Assembly: GCA_036160575.1 (NCBI GenBank)
Contig: JAYYDT010000135.1
Location: 1-7,195 of the forward strand
DNA from: TMED26 sp002694075
GTDB lineage: Bacteria > Pseudomonadota > Alphaproteobacteria > Thalassobaculales > Thalassobaculaceae
Length of the DNA stretch: 7,195 nucleotides
Direction: 5' to 3'
In this document: positions 1-6,819 of the stretch, piece by piece
How positions within the stretch are numbered: position 1 is the first letter of the stretch
Layout of the letters: every line of letters starts with the position of its first letter
The notes under the pieces: generated by a model
Told to the model about the DNA's origin: nothing
The model's input: the letters and a program-made list of their open reading frames with translations, nothing else
The model's database searches: none
Program-made: the position numbers and the translations under genes

Positions 1-1443
1 CTCACCGCCGACGCGTTCTTCGAACGCCGGCAGCACGACGGTGAAGGTGCTGCCCGCGCCAGCGACGCTGTCGATGCTTAGGGCGCCGCGATGGCGGGTG
101 ACGATATGCTTGACGATCGCCAGGCCAAGACCGGTGCCGCCCATCTCCCGCGAGCGCGCCGCGTCGACGCGGTAAAACCGCTCGGTCAACCGCGGAATCA
201 CATCCTTGGGAATGCCTTGGCCCTGGTCGGTAACGGCGAACGCGACCATTGGCCGGTCCGGATCGGGAAAAGCCAGCGGCGCCTGGTCGGGAACAAACGC
301 GCGGATCGTGACAAGGCTGTCGGGCCGGCCATATTTGATGGCGTTTTCAATGAGATTTTGCGCGACCTGCGCCAATTGGTCGGCGTCGCCCAGAGCCGGC
401 GGCAAGGCCTGGTCGACCGGCGCCAGTTCAAGGCCGATGTTGAGACGTTGCGCCTCAATCGCCAAACCGGCGCGCACCGCTTCCAACATCGCCGGCAAAG
501 ACACCGCGTCGGTCGGGCGGGCGTGCTCGCTTGATTCGATTCGCGATAAGGACAGCAAATCCTCGACCAAGCGCGACATGCGCGCGGCTTGGGCCTGCAT
601 GATCCCCATGAACTGGTCACGGGCGCGGTCGTCGGCGCGGGCCGGCCCTTGCAAAGTCTCGACAAAGCCGACCAGAGACGCCAGGGGTGTGCGTAACTCG
701 TGGCTGGCGTTGGCGATAAAATCAACGCGCATTTGCTCGGCGCGTTTCACATCGGTCAAATCGGTGAATAACAAGAGGGCCGCCGGCGGGCTGTCGGCGT
801 CGATCCGGAAGCTGTCGACATGCAGGGCGAAAACATTGCCGCTGGCCCCGGGCACCTGGATTTCGACAATCTCGGCGCCGCCGTGTTCGAGAACCCGGCG
901 GATCGCGTCGCTGGCCGCCGGCTGACGCAGCAGTTGATGGATTTCCACCCCTATGAGGCCGGCACCGAAGCGCGTCGCGGCGGCGCGGTTGGCGGCCTGC
1001 ACACGGGCGCGCGCGTCGAGCAAAATCAACGGTTCGGGGACGGTGTCGAAAACCGCCCGCTGCAAACGTTCGGCACGTTCGAAGGCAGCAACCTGATCGC
1101 GCCACAGAGTCTCGGAATGGGCCAGACGAGCGGCCAAATCGCTATCCCGGCGGTCCAGCGCCTGATCAATCGCGTTGTCCCGCAGATCGCCGCGGTCGGT
1201 GGCGGCGCGCGCCGTCAGCCAGGCGATAATCAATTGGCGGGTGGCGAAATGGTGGTACACGCCGACCGCGCCCGTGATCACAACGAACAGGCCGATGACC
1301 AGGGCGTGGGTCAGCGCGAGCCCGTCGAACAGACACAACGCACCCAAAACCAGCAGCGTGGGCAGAGCGATATACCCGACCCGAAGCGTGACGGTGCCTA
1401 TCGGGAGAGGCGTGCCGCGCTTGCCGGAGCCGCCTGTGTCCAT
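1..1443 (-). CDS. phoR: PhoR-type sensor histidine kinase, C-terminal end cut by the window edge
   Basis: Membrane sensor kinase that should autophosphorylate on His and pass the phosphate to a response regulator, probably PhoB. The reading frame is open for 481 codons from the ATG at 1443 to base 1. Two hydrophobic segments (about residues 18-39 and 43-61) are joined by only a few residues, so there is almost no periplasmic sensor. A linker and a PAS-like region follow (about 122-225). HisKA carries the H box ANASHELRTPLASLVGF with phospho-acceptor His248. HATPase motifs are the N box NLIENAIKY (363-371), the G1 box DQGQG (406-410), RFYRVD (422-427), GGTGLGL (435-441) and a GAGSTFTVVLP end (462-472). 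Only the last few residues should be missing. The H-box context closely resembles alphaproteobacterial PhoR as I know it. The pst/phoU/phoB neighbours that would confirm the name are not visible; another PhoR-like kinase is possible. The start lies 3 bases after the maeB stop with no strong ribosome-binding site, so translational coupling is likely. Confidence 0.85.
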   Translation of the reverse strand, partial: MDTGGSGKRGTPLPIGTVTLRVGYIALPTLLVLGALCLFDGLALTHALVIGLFVVITGAVGVYHHFATRQLIIAWLTARAATDRGDLRDNAIDQALDRRDSDLAARLAHSETLWRDQVAAFERAERLQRAVFDTVPEPLILLDARARVQAANRAAATRFGAGLIGVEIHQLLRQPAASDAIRRVLEHGGAEIVEIQVPGASGNVFALHVDSFRIDADSPPAALLLFTDLTDVKRAEQMRVDFIANASHELRTPLASLVGFVETLQGPARADDRARDQFMGIMQAQAARMSRLVEDLLSLSRIESSEHARPTDAVSLPAMLEAVRAGLAIEAQRLNIGLELAPVDQALPPALGDADQLAQVAQNLIENAIKYGRPDSLVTIRAFVPDQAPLAFPDPDRPMVAFAVTDQGQGIPKDVIPRLTERFYRVDAARSREMGGTGLGLAIVKHIVTRHRGALSIDSVAGAGSTFTVVLPAFEERVGGE

Positions 1444-1446
1444 GAC

Positions 1447-3711
1447 TTAATCGGCGGCGCCGCTGTCGATCGCGTCATAGGCAGCCAGAGCCGCCGCCTC
1501 AATGATGTGAGACACCGTCGTCCCCATCTGAACGATTTGGACCGGTTTGCGAACCCCCAGCAAAATCGGGCCGATCAATGACCCGCCGCCGACACGTTGC
1601 AGAAGTTTATAAGAGATGTTGGCCGAGTGGAGACCGGGCATGACCAGGATATTGGCCGGGCCGGTCAGGCGGCAAAAGGGATAGCTGTCGGCCTGCAACT
1701 CCATGTCGAGAGCCACATCCACCGACATTTCACCATCATATTCAAAATCGACATCACGCCGATCGAGGATCGACACCGCGCCGCGCACCGCCGCGTTGGT
1801 CGGCCGCTCGGGATTGCCAAAATTAGAATAAGAGACCAGGGCGACCCGCGGTTCGTGACCCCAGGCGCGCACCTTCGCGGCGGTTTGCTGCGCGATATCG
1901 GCCATCTGCTCGGCGGTCGGCAATTCATGCACATTGGTGTCGGCGATAAAAATCGTCCGCCGCCCGGTGACGATCATGCTAACGGCCATCACCCGTTGGT
2001 CGGGTTTCGGACCCAGCACCTGCATCACCTGGCGGAAGGAGGCGTTGAAACTGCGCGTTAATCCGGTGACCAAACCGTCGGCGTCGCCATTGGCGACCAT
2101 GCAGGCGGCGAAGACATTGCGGTCCTGGTTGACCAGCCGCTGACAATCGCGCCGCAGCACGCCGCGACGGTGCAGACGTTTGTAGAGCAGGTCGATATAG
2201 GCTTGGTTCAGTTCCGAGCGGCGCGCGTTGTGAATCTCCAGATCGTCGGCGCCGGTGATGCCATAGCGTTGGATGGTTTCTTGAATCAGCTCCTCACGGC
2301 CAATCAACACCGGCTCGCCGTAACCGCCGTTGCGGAACGCGACGGCGGCGCGGATCACCCGATCCTCCTCACCCTCGGCGAAGACGATGCGTTTGGGCGT
2401 CTCGCGAATGCGTTCAAAAATCACCTGCAGAGTCGGCGCCGTCGGGTCGAGGCGGGCGCGCAACTCGTGGCGATAGTTGTCCATGTTGGTGATTGGCTTG
2501 CGAGCGACGCCGCTGTCTATCGCCGCTTGGGCCACCGCCGCGGAAACCGCGACGATCAGGCGTGGGTCAAAGGGCGCCGGGATGATATACGACTCGCCAT
2601 ATTGTAAAGCCTCGCCGGAATAGGCGGCCACCACCTCGTCGGGCACATCCTCGCGGGCCAATTCGGCAATGGCTTGGGCGGCGGCGATTTTCATTTGATC
2701 GTTGATTTCCGACGCCCGCACATCCAGCGCGCCGCGGAAGATATAGGGGAAGCCGAGAACGTTGTTCACCTGGTTCGGATAATCGGAGCGGCCGGTGGCG
2801 ACGATGGCGTCATCGCGGATGGCGGCGACCTCCTCGGGCATGATTTCCGGGGTTGGGTTGGCCATCGCGAAAATAATCGGCCGCGGCGCCATCGAGGCGA
2901 TCATTTCCGGCGTGAAGGCGCCGGCCACCGACAAGCCGAAGACAACATCGGCGTCGACCATGGCCTCTTCCAGGCTGCGGTGAGGGGTGCGCACCGCATG
3001 CGCCGATTTCCATTGATTCATGCCGGTTTCGCGGCCTTGGTAAATCACCCCGCGAGTGTCGCAGATGATCACGTTTTCCGGCGGCATGCCCATCGCCTTA
3101 ACCAATTCCACGCAGGCGATGGACGCGGCGCCGGCGCCATTGACCACCATCCGCGTGGTGGCGATATCGCGGCCCGTCAAATGGAGGGCGTTAATCAGAC
3201 CGGCCGTCGCGATGATCGCCGTTCCGTGTTGATCGTCATGAAAAACCGGGATGTCCAGCAGCTCTTTTAAGCGCTGTTCAATGATGAAACATTCCGGCGC
3301 CTTGATGTCTTCCAAATTAACGCCGCCAAAGCTGGGCCCGAGGTAGCGCGCGCAATTGACGAAGGCATCCACATCGGCGGTGTCGAGACAGAGGTCGACA
3401 CCGTCGATATCGGCGAATTTTTTAAACAGGACCGCTTTGCCTTCCATCACCGGCTTGCTGGCCAGCGCGCCAATGTCGCCAAGCCCAAGCACGGCGGTGC
3501 CGTTGGAGATGACCGCCACCATATTGCCCTTGGCGGTGTAGTCGTAGGCCAGCGACGGATCCTTTTCGATTTCCAAGCAGGGCGTGGCGACGCCTGGCGA
3601 ATAAGCCAGCGAAAGATCGCGCTGCGTGTTCATCGGCTTGGTCGGGGTAATCTCCAGCTTGCCGGGCCGGCCCATGGCATGAAATTGAAGTGCTTCAGTC
3701 TTGTCGGTCAC
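1447..3711 (-). CDS. maeB: NADP-type malic enzyme with C-terminal phosphotransacetylase-like domain
   Basis: Cytoplasmic enzyme that oxidatively decarboxylates malate to pyruvate, normally reducing NADP, linking the TCA cycle to pyruvate and NADPH supply. At 754 residues it has the full length of the two-domain MaeB family. The malic domain includes SLAYSPGVATPC (34-45, probable catalytic Tyr37), EGKAVLFKKFADID (90-103, probable catalytic Lys92), EDIKAPECF (134-142) and FHDDQHGTA (157-165) with likely metal-binding acidic residues. The nucleotide-binding loop is VVNGAGAASIAC (189-200), and NPTPEIMPEE plus ATGRSDYPNQVNNVLGFPYI (from 305) complete the domain. From about 428 to the end is a phosphotransacetylase-like domain (RIVFAEGEEDRVIRAA, GLVTGLTRSF, NILVMPGLHSANI). 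In studied relatives this part is regulatory and binds acetyl-CoA rather than acting as a transacetylase. The start is GTG with GGAG five bases upstream. No frameshift or missing motif was seen. Cofactor preference (NADP or NAD) is not certain from motifs alone. Confidence 0.96.
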   Translation of the reverse strand: MTDKTEALQFHAMGRPGKLEITPTKPMNTQRDLSLAYSPGVATPCLEIEKDPSLAYDYTAKGNMVAVISNGTAVLGLGDIGALASKPVMEGKAVLFKKFADIDGVDLCLDTADVDAFVNCARYLGPSFGGVNLEDIKAPECFIIEQRLKELLDIPVFHDDQHGTAIIATAGLINALHLTGRDIATTRMVVNGAGAASIACVELVKAMGMPPENVIICDTRGVIYQGRETGMNQWKSAHAVRTPHRSLEEAMVDADVVFGLSVAGAFTPEMIASMAPRPIIFAMANPTPEIMPEEVAAIRDDAIVATGRSDYPNQVNNVLGFPYIFRGALDVRASEINDQMKIAAAQAIAELAREDVPDEVVAAYSGEALQYGESYIIPAPFDPRLIVAVSAAVAQAAIDSGVARKPITNMDNYRHELRARLDPTAPTLQVIFERIRETPKRIVFAEGEEDRVIRAAVAFRNGGYGEPVLIGREELIQETIQRYGITGADDLEIHNARRSELNQAYIDLLYKRLHRRGVLRRDCQRLVNQDRNVFAACMVANGDADGLVTGLTRSFNASFRQVMQVLGPKPDQRVMAVSMIVTGRRTIFIADTNVHELPTAEQMADIAQQTAAKVRAWGHEPRVALVSYSNFGNPERPTNAAVRGAVSILDRRDVDFEYDGEMSVDVALDMELQADSYPFCRLTGPANILVMPGLHSANISYKLLQRVGGGSLIGPILLGVRKPVQIVQMGTTVSHIIEAAALAAYDAIDSGAAD

Positions 3712-3716
3712 AATGA

Positions 3717-3720
3717 CTCC
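3717..3720 (-). promoter_or_regulatory. Ribosome-binding site of maeB
   Basis: On the minus strand GGAG is followed by a 5-base spacer and the GTG at 3711. It supports that unusual start codon over the next in-frame ATG at residue 13, which would cut into the conserved N-terminal GRPGKLE segment. Confidence 0.7.
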
Positions 3721-3783
3721 GATCGTAATGCGTCCCTGTTGGCGACCTATTGCTGGCGCTTATCGTCACTTTAGAGCGTTTTG

Positions 3784-3815
3784 GGCGGTGGGAAAGGGCC
3801 TTTCGCCAGACCGCC
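3784..3815 (-). terminator. Nested stem-loop after the XRE gene, possible weak terminator
   Basis: The outer arms GGCGGT (3784-3789 on the plus strand) and ACCGCC (3810-3815) are perfect complements. An inner pair GAAAG/CTTTC (3792-3796 and 3800-3804) nests inside. It lies about 20 bases after the XRE stop and about 70 bases before maeB, where the upstream operon could end. No U-tract follows on the minus strand (the next bases are CCAAAACGC), so an ordinary intrinsic terminator is not shown. It could equally be an RNA-processing structure or chance in GC-rich DNA. The rest of the 124-base gap should hold the maeB promoter, but I see no convincing -35/-10 pair. Confidence 0.3.
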
Positions 3816-3835
3816 GGCGGCGGCCATAGCGTGAT

Positions 3836-4219
3836 CTAATGGGTCGGCCCGTCAAAACCGCGCTCGCGCGGATCGGTGATCTCGGCCAACAACGCGTCCA
3901 AGCGCGGATCGTCAAGCGTGGCAATACATTCGGCCAAACGGTTGGCCAGCTCGGTCGCCTTCGGGCTGAGCCCACCGGTGTCGATGACAACCCGCGGGTG
4001 CGACAAATCGGCAAGCCGCTTCAGGGCTTCGGCATCGTCCCAAATGAGGCCAAAAAACTGACAGATTTGATGGAACAGACCCGCGGACGGCCGGCCCCGT
4101 TTGCCATGTTCAAGGGCCGACAGGTAGGCCGGCGAGATTTCCAAGGCATGCGCCATCTCACGCATGGTGATCCCCCGGTCGGCCCGCAACTCGCGCAACC
4201 GGCTGCCGAAGGGGGTCAT
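3836..4219 (-). CDS. XRE-family helix-turn-helix transcriptional regulator
   Basis: Small cytoplasmic DNA-binding protein of 127 residues. The N-terminal Cro/C1-type domain covers about residues 4-65: FGSRLRELRADRGITMREMA, then HALEISPAYLSALEHGKRG. The first HTH helix is near 18-26 and the recognition helix near 30-39. The C-terminal half (HPRVVIDTGGLSPKATELANRLAECI, broken here at 74-99) is predicted helical and has no enzymatic motif. Its ligand and target genes are unknown. The ATG overlaps the smr stop as ATGA (4216-4219) and has no strong ribosome-binding site, so it is probably translated by coupling to smr. From general knowledge of alphaproteobacterial genomes, a protein of this type often closes the mltA-smr cluster. 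That suggests a stable role in this operon rather than a phage origin. Confidence 0.88.
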   Translation of the reverse strand: MTPFGSRLRELRADRGITMREMAHALEISPAYLSALEHGKRGRPSAGLFHQICQFFGLIWDDAEALKRLADLSHPRVVIDTGGLSPKATELANRLAECIATLDDPRLDALLAEITDPRERGFDGPTH

Positions 4220-4824
4220 GGGCGGCTCGCGTCCGGCGCGCGCCGGCGGCGCAGCAAAAGATAATACGCGCCGCCGCCGCCATCGGCCGGTTGCGCCGCG
4301 CTAAAGGTCAACACTTTATCGGCGCACGGCGGCTCGCCAAGCCAGCCGGGCAAAGCCGCTTTCAGCACCCCCGGCGCGCGGCGGCCATCCGCCTGGCGAT
4401 TGCCCTTGCCGGTGATGATCAACACACAGCGGCGCCCGGCGGCGAAACTCTGGGCGACAAAGGCGGTCACCGCGCGCTGGCCTCCGGCCAGGGTGTGACC
4501 ATGCAAATCCAAGCGCGCCTCGATCGGCATTTTGCCCCGCCGTAGGCGTTCGGCGGTGCGCCGGTCGACGCCAGGCACCCGGCCGGGTCGGTGGTCGTCG
4601 GTTGGCGTCGGCGGAGGTGGAGCCGGGGCTGTGAAGGGGGCCGGGGTCGGCGCCGCGGTCACCGGACGCGGCGGGACCGCGCGCGTCGCCCGCGCGGGCG
4701 GGCTCGGCGGCGCGTCGAGGGGCGGCGTCTCCGCCGGCGGCGGCGCGGCCGGGGTCAGCACCTGGGTGTCGCGGTTAACCCGCTCCCATAATGCCCGTTC
4801 TTCCTTGGATAAGCGTCTGGTCAC
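4216..4824 (-). CDS. Smr-domain protein (Smr/MutS2 C-terminal type)
   Basis: A 202-residue protein with a short conserved N-terminus (RRLSKEERALWERVNRDT, about 3-20) and a long Pro/Ala-rich linker (about 22-80). A C-terminal Smr domain follows (about 100-195). Smr hallmarks are IEARLDLHGHT (101-111), VLIITGKGN (134-142), GVLKAALPGWL (152-162) and FSAAQPADGGGGAYYLLLRR (from 174). Smr domains are nucleic-acid-binding and often endonucleolytic; the LDLHGHT and TGKGN loops are the usual active-site region. The precise substrate of stand-alone bacterial Smr proteins of this type is unsettled. I chose the GTG at 4824 because GAGGG sits 6 bases upstream and because the family begins with this RRLSxEE segment. 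A GTG at 4869 would add 15 low-complexity Ala/Gly-rich residues and lacks a ribosome-binding site. The gene starts 95 bases after mltA and overlaps the XRE gene by 4 bases. Confidence 0.9.
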   Translation of the reverse strand: MTRRLSKEERALWERVNRDTQVLTPAAPPPAETPPLDAPPSPPARATRAVPPRPVTAAPTPAPFTAPAPPPPTPTDDHRPGRVPGVDRRTAERLRRGKMPIEARLDLHGHTLAGGQRAVTAFVAQSFAAGRRCVLIITGKGNRQADGRRAPGVLKAALPGWLGEPPCADKVLTFSAAQPADGGGGAYYLLLRRRRAPDASRP

Positions 4825-4830
4825 GGCAAT

Positions 4831-4835
4831 CCCTC
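4831..4835 (-). promoter_or_regulatory. Ribosome-binding site deciding the smr start
   Basis: GAGGG on the minus strand lies 6 bases before the GTG at 4824. No comparable site precedes the in-frame GTG at 4869, so the shorter protein is favoured. Confidence 0.65.
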
Positions 4836-4842
4836 GCCCCAC

Positions 4843-4882
4843 GCCGCCCGCCGCGGCGGCACCCGACACCTAAAGTGTGTCG
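4843..4882 (-). repeat. Two small inverted repeats between mltA and smr
   Basis: The mltA-smr gap (4825-4919) holds a perfect 6-base inverted repeat CGACAC/GTGTCG with a 7-base loop (4864-4882). It also holds a GC-only stem GCCGCC/GGCGGC with a 6-base loop (4843-4860), just upstream of the smr ribosome-binding site. They might modulate smr translation, bind a regulator or cause partial termination. The GC-only one may be chance. No U-tract follows either one on the minus strand. Confidence 0.3.
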
Positions 4883-4919
4883 TTATCAGGCTCTTGGCAA
4901 GCCATCGCCGGCGGCCGCG

Positions 4920-6065
4920 TCATGGGTTTGGCGCGATGGCTTTTGGCAACAGGACATAAGCGGCGCCGCGGGCGGCCATGGCGCCGGCGCGGGTGGCGGC
5001 GCGTGGGCCACTGCCCCAAAACACGTCACCGCGGACCGCGCCTTTGATCGCGCCGCCACGGTCCTGGGCCACCATCAGGCGTCGCAATTCCGGCAGATCA
5101 AGCCAAACCGGCGCCTCGAACGGCACATAGCGCGTGTCGATGGCGAGGCTTCGGCCGGCCGTCAACGGCACCCCGGCGGCGCCAATCGGTCCCGGCCCCT
5201 GGCGCCGGCGGAAAAAAATGAACGACGGATTGCGGGCCATCATCTCGGCGGCGCGCTCAGGATTGGCGCGAAGCCATTTTTCGATCGCCTGCATCGACAT
5301 ATCCGCGCGGGCAATGGCGCCCTCGGCGATCAATTCCCGGCCAATCGCCACATAGCGGTGACCATTATGGCCATCATAGGCCAACCGCCAGGTCCCGCCA
5401 TTGGGCAGGCGGGCGATGCCGGACCCTTGGATTTGCAAGAAAAAAGCGTCAACGGGATCCGCCCACGCCAGCACCTTGGCCTTGCCGGCGAGGGCGCCGG
5501 CGCGGATAGCCCGGCGATCATGATAGGGCCGCAAATACCCATCGACGACCCGGCCAGCGATGCGGCCGCCCGCCCAATCGGCCTGCCAGCGGCCCAGATT
5601 GGCCATGATCAAATCATCGGGGCGGGCGTAAAGGGCGGCGCGATAGGTGGCGTCGGGTTTGTCGCGGATGTCGATTTGCGGCTCGAAATAGCCCGTGAAC
5701 AAGCCATCCGGGCGGCCGTTCTCGGCCAATTGATAGGGCCGGAAATAGCGTTCGAAAAAAGCGCGGGCGGCGGCCGCGTTATCCGCCACCTTGGCAACCG
5801 CGGCGCAGGCCGGGCGCCAAGCGGCGTAACTGCCGGGAAGTTTCGCCGGCGACAACCGCGCCGCCCGCGTGACCCGGCGATTATCGCGGCAGCCGATGGC
5901 CAGGGCGGTCAGCGCGCCACGCGGATCGGCGGTCGCCCAGCCGGGTAAATCGTTAAACTGCCGCGGTTGATAGCTGACGCCGATCTCGCCGGGCGGCGCG
6001 GTGCACCCGGCCAAGCCGACCAGCGCCAAAAGCCCAAACCAACGCGCCGCGGTTTTAGGCGTCAT
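4920..6065 (-). CDS. mltA: Membrane-bound lytic murein transglycosylase A, lipoprotein
   Basis: Outer-membrane-anchored enzyme that cleaves the MurNAc-GlcNAc bond of peptidoglycan, forming 1,6-anhydroMurNAc ends, in wall turnover. The 381-residue protein begins with a lipoprotein signal: MTPKTAARWF, a hydrophobic stretch, then the lipobox LAGC with lipidated Cys21. The MltA domain runs from about 95 to 300 (LFTGYFEPQ 122-130, DPVDAFFLQIQGSG 203-216, YDGHNGHRYVAIGREL 230-245, NPSFIFFR 279-286). The C-terminal 3D domain follows (SLAIDTRYVPFEAPVWL 306-322, AQDRGGAIKGAVRGDVFWGSG 333-353). Asp347 of GDVFWG is, from memory of the family, the position of the catalytic Asp, with Asp335 also conserved. 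All key blocks are present, so it should be active. The ATG at 6065 overlaps the end of the Tim44-like gene by 11 bases, with GAGG only 3 bases before the start, pointing to translational coupling. Confidence 0.95.
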   Translation of the reverse strand: MTPKTAARWFGLLALVGLAGCTAPPGEIGVSYQPRQFNDLPGWATADPRGALTALAIGCRDNRRVTRAARLSPAKLPGSYAAWRPACAAVAKVADNAAAARAFFERYFRPYQLAENGRPDGLFTGYFEPQIDIRDKPDATYRAALYARPDDLIMANLGRWQADWAGGRIAGRVVDGYLRPYHDRRAIRAGALAGKAKVLAWADPVDAFFLQIQGSGIARLPNGGTWRLAYDGHNGHRYVAIGRELIAEGAIARADMSMQAIEKWLRANPERAAEMMARNPSFIFFRRRQGPGPIGAAGVPLTAGRSLAIDTRYVPFEAPVWLDLPELRRLMVAQDRGGAIKGAVRGDVFWGSGPRAATRAGAMAARGAAYVLLPKAIAPNP

Positions 6066-6762
6066 CGGCCTCGGGTGTGGCGGTCCCGATCAATTGCCAA
6101 TTGGGATCGTTGGCACGGGTGTCACGACGGAATGTCCACACATCATGGATGGTTTCGGCGCGGTCCGGATCGCCGTCGACAACCGTGCCGTCGCCATCGC
6201 GGGTGACTTTAATTTGCTCGGATTCGAACGCGACGGTGACCTCGGCTTCGGCGCCGTCCATGGCGGCGGCGACGATCCGCGCCGAGACGATGCGCGAGAC
6301 CGCCGTATCGAGATGCAGACCGGCGTCATCGCGCGATTGCACGGCCCCGGCGAAATCGCTGTAAAGGGCACCGCTTAAAAGTGGTTTCAGGGTGTCCAAA
6401 TCGCCGAGAGCGAAGGCTTTGACGATCATCGTGAAGGCCATGCGCGCGCCTTCGACAAAATGATCGGGATCGAAGTCACGGTCGGCCCGTTGGATCGCCG
6501 TCAGCCCGGCGCTTAGCGGGTCGGTCGCGGTTTGCCCTTCGTTGGGAACCTCGGCTTCGGCGTCATCCTCGGCGACGTCGGTGCGATCCGACAACGCGAT
6601 GACATTGTCGTTGTCCGGCGCTTCACGGCGCTCAAACCGCTGGCGTTCCGGCGGCTTCTCATGGCCGGTGCGACGGCCCAGCACGCTGCGCAGACGCAGA
6701 ATCAGGAAGCCCGCCAGCATGGCCAGGAAAATGATTTCGAGGAGTGCAAAATCACTGCCCAT
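6055..6762 (-). CDS. Tim44-like domain protein (Tim44/TimA family), N-terminally anchored
   Basis: A 235-residue inner-membrane-associated protein. One hydrophobic segment (ALLEIIFLAMLAGFLILRL, about 6-24) is followed by RSVLGRRTGHE, which is typical of alphaproteobacterial Tim44-like proteins. An acidic, low-complexity linker (about 45-85) leads to the Tim44-like domain (about 90-230): FDPDHFVEGARMAFTMIVKA, LKPLLSGALYSDFAGAV, and a C-terminal beta-rich part ending HDVWTFRRDTRANDPNWQLI. Eukaryotic Tim44 is part of the mitochondrial import motor. The bacterial relatives are membrane proteins whose function is little known, possibly linked to membrane-protein or envelope biogenesis. I chose the ATG at 6762 because GAGGG lies 5 bases upstream and because the family begins directly before the anchor. 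A GTG at 6792 would add 10 residues without support. It is the first gene of the operon, divergent from fxsA. Confidence 0.9.
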   Translation of the reverse strand: MGSDFALLEIIFLAMLAGFLILRLRSVLGRRTGHEKPPERQRFERREAPDNDNVIALSDRTDVAEDDAEAEVPNEGQTATDPLSAGLTAIQRADRDFDPDHFVEGARMAFTMIVKAFALGDLDTLKPLLSGALYSDFAGAVQSRDDAGLHLDTAVSRIVSARIVAAAMDGAEAEVTVAFESEQIKVTRDGDGTVVDGDPDRAETIHDVWTFRRDTRANDPNWQLIGTATPEADDA

Positions 6763-6767
6763 GTCAT

Positions 6768-6772
6768 CCCTC
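6768..6772 (-). promoter_or_regulatory. Ribosome-binding site deciding the Tim44-like gene start
   Basis: GAGGG on the minus strand, 5 bases before the ATG at 6762. It excludes the upstream in-frame GTG at 6792 as the main start. Confidence 0.7.
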
Positions 6773-6819
6773 GATGGTGTCGTTGTCGCCACCGTGTCGC
6801 TTTAAAAACGGCATTTACG

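Noticed and set aside
198..1105. Minus-strand open frames at 198-725 and 722-1105 as separate genes
   Set aside because: They are out of frame with the kinase by one or two bases. The true frame runs through both and encodes the H, N and G boxes.
91..1581. Plus-strand open frames at 91-534, 206-925 and 820-1581
   Set aside because: They lie opposite the histidine kinase frame, which has uninterrupted family motifs from 1443 to 1. Their translations are Arg-rich and low complexity, typical of shadows in GC-rich DNA.
2674..3270. Plus-strand frames opposite maeB (2674-3270, 2170-2607, 1597-2061)
   Set aside because: His/Arg/Asp-rich translations mirror the maeB codon pattern; no domain is recognised.
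3721..3835. Possible promoter of maeB
   Set aside because: I looked for -35/-10 pairs on the minus strand and found none with acceptable sequence and spacing, so I did not list one.
4532..4873. Gly/Ala/Arg-rich plus-strand frames opposite smr
   Set aside because: They are the complement of the Pro/Ala-rich linker of the Smr protein; low complexity only.
4791..5948. Long plus-strand open frame of 385 codons opposite mltA
   Set aside because: MltA on the other strand has all family blocks and a lipobox, while this translation shows no recognisable domain and no ribosome-binding site. It is an antisense shadow.
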